From Fusobacteriales bacterium (lineage in GTDB: Bacteria > Fusobacteriota > Fusobacteriia > Fusobacteriales > Leptotrichiaceae), in the NCBI GenBank assembly GCA_031285605.1, contig JAITVW010000142.1, forward strand, positions 1 through 7,017: a DNA stretch of 7,017 bases, written 5' to 3'. Below the pieces are notes generated by a model. It searched no databases. It saw nothing but the letters and a program-made list of their open reading frames with translations, and had not been told where the DNA came from. The translations under genes and the position numbers were made by a program. This document shows, one piece after another, positions 6,449-7,017 of this stretch; position 1 is the first letter of the stretch; each line of letters starts with the position of its first letter.

Positions 6449-6487
6449 ATGCTGTCCACTTTTTGACTAATTGTAAACAGCATTATA
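6449..6487 (-). promoter_or_regulatory. Consensus -10 with adjoining inverted repeat upstream of the peptidase gene
   Basis: A perfect TATAAT lies on the minus strand at 6487-6482, about 85 bases before the peptidase start, but no recognisable -35 is found 16-18 bases upstream (the sequence there is A-rich). Directly downstream is an inverted repeat, ATGCTGT and ACAGCAT on the plus strand (6449-6455 and 6477-6483, 21-base gap), whose outer arm overlaps the -10 by two bases. It could be a regulator site over a weak promoter; evidence is positional only. Confidence 0.35.
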
Positions 6488-6547
6488 CTAAATATATCTG
6501 CTGATTTTTTCATAGTTTTAAGATTATATTTCTTATTTTTAAGCATA

Positions 6548-6586
6548 TCTCTAAAAAATAAATTTATTCTATAGTTTTTTTAGAGA
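6548..6586. repeat. 11-bp perfect inverted repeat
   Basis: TCTCTAAAAAA (6548-6558) and TTTTTTAGAGA (6576-6586) are exact reverse complements with a 17-base AT-rich gap. Neither strand has a T-run after the outer arm, so it is not a typical terminator. It could be a protein-binding site, the stem of an RNA, or the remains of a mobile-element end. Confidence 0.6.
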
Positions 6587-6618
6587 AGAACGAAAATCAG
6601 AACAGCCGAATTTTTACA

Positions 6619-6634
6619 TGACACATTTATGTCA
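6619..6634. repeat. Operator-like palindrome TGACA-N6-TGTCA
   Basis: A 16-base two-fold symmetric sequence with five-base arms (6619-6623 and 6630-6634) and a six-base centre, the geometry of a helix-turn-helix dimer site. On the minus strand it includes a perfect TTGACA (6635-6630), but no good -10 follows at 16-18 bases. It is enclosed, off-centre, by a wider pair CGAAAAT / ATTTTCG (6591-6597 and 6642-6648). No specific regulator is recognised. Confidence 0.4.
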
Positions 6635-6935
6635 ATAATAAATTTTCGATATAACTTCTGTTTTTCATTTTATTATTTATACATGATTTTTCACGCAAAA
6701 ATTACATTCTCTTTTTTATCAGAGACATGTCCACTATTCATTGTACTCTTTAAAAAATACGGCTTACTTTTTTAGAATAATCCGCCGGTACTTTATACTA
6801 CGGATGTTTTATAATAACATATTAAAATTTAAAATAAAAGATAATTTTTTGTATTATCTGTTTTATATTGTAAAAATTATAATTTTCATATTAAAACAGC
6901 TTGTTTTTTTGGACATGTTTCAAAAAATTATTTAT

Positions 6936-6965
6936 AAAAAAACGTGTCCGTTTTTAACCGGACAC
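6936..6965 (-). terminator. Hairpin terminator for a minus-strand gene beyond the right edge, possibly bidirectional
   Basis: GTGTCCG and CGGACAC (6944-6950 pairing with 6959-6965) form a perfect 7-bp stem with an 8-base loop. On the minus strand the stem is followed by G and then seven T (6942-6936), a classic rho-independent layout. On the plus strand it is followed by AG and five T, so it could also stop plus-strand transcription. Its presence implies a transcript entering from the right; the coding end of that gene cannot be decided from the 50 bases available. Confidence 0.7.
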
Positions 6966-7017
6966 AGTTTTTCATTATATTATTTTTGCATTTGAAAGCA
7001 TTAATCTTATTCTGTTT

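Larger units (their letters stand above)
6425..7017. other. Repeat-rich stretch without a convincing gene
   Basis: Very AT-rich DNA with frequent stops. The only long open frame, on the plus strand at 6741-6995 (84 codons), has a sequence of mostly F, I, L, Y, K and N that simply mirrors base composition and has no ribosome binding site, so I do not call it. What can be seen is a likely terminator at 6936-6965, inverted repeats at 6548-6586 and 6619-6634, an inverted pair of the 9-mer ACATGTCCA / TGGACATGT (6725-6733 and 6910-6918), and repeated TGTCC/GGACA words. The leader of the peptidase gene takes up the low end. A decayed insertion sequence or an unannotated small RNA is possible but not demonstrated. 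Confidence 0.5.

Noticed and set aside
6759..6788. CGGC/GCCG pair followed by a T-run on the minus strand, considered as a second terminator
   Set aside because: Only four base pairs are continuous and the inner part has mismatches; too weak to call.
6741..6995. 84-codon plus-strand open frame in the right-hand gap
   Set aside because: Composition is almost only F, I, L, Y, K and N as expected from AT-rich DNA, no ribosome binding site precedes the ATG, and it runs through the terminator hairpin.
6975..7016. Possible end of a minus-strand gene (reading ...RIRLMLSNAKII then stop) just before the terminator
   Set aside because: Only 13 codons are in view and another frame is open across the same bases, so the true coding frame of the gene beyond the edge cannot be chosen.

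Overview
The window is AT-rich bacterial DNA (about one third G+C by eye). Every convincing gene lies on the minus strand, so transcription runs from high to low coordinates. RNase Y next to YmdB, strong AGGAGG-type ribosome binding sites and the base composition indicate a low-GC anaerobe-type bacterium. I favour Fusobacteriota (Leptotrichia/Sebaldella-like) over a clostridial Firmicute, but this is inference from gene content and style, not from a database match.

Layout in the direction of transcription: (1) 7017-6401, about 600 bases with no convincing gene. It holds a strong hairpin terminator near 6936-6965 for a gene beyond the right edge, several inverted repeats, and the probable leader region of the next gene. 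(2) 6400-5774, a secreted zinc peptidase of the M15 (D,D-carboxypeptidase / endolysin-like) family. (3) A 163-base gap with a probable promoter overlapped by short repeats. (4) 5610-5233, a small unrecognised lipoprotein-like protein with a TTG start, only 16 bases upstream of (5) rny (5216-3633), the membrane-anchored endoribonuclease RNase Y. (6) A 72-base gap holding a GAAA-loop hairpin that is both terminator-like and overlaps a promoter-like sequence. (7) ymdB (3560-2787), surE (2774-2007), prmA (2010-1099) and cmk (1086-430), packed with 12-base gaps or a 4-base overlap. (8) hup (244 to the left edge), HU DNA-binding protein, cut off about ten residues before its expected end and carrying its own promoter and ribosome binding site.

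Functionally the core is a housekeeping cluster. RNase Y starts mRNA decay at the membrane. YmdB is a phosphodiesterase genetically linked to RNase Y. SurE dephosphorylates nucleoside monophosphates, and cytidylate kinase re-phosphorylates CMP/dCMP. PrmA methylates ribosomal protein L11. A link from RNA turnover to nucleotide handling is a reasonable reading of the order, but it is not shown by the sequence. I see no CRISPR array, tRNA, rRNA, intact mobile element or defence system. The less ordinary points are the terminator/promoter overlap before ymdB, the operator-like repeats before the lipoprotein gene, the unknown lipoprotein paired with rny, and the repeat-rich non-coding right end.
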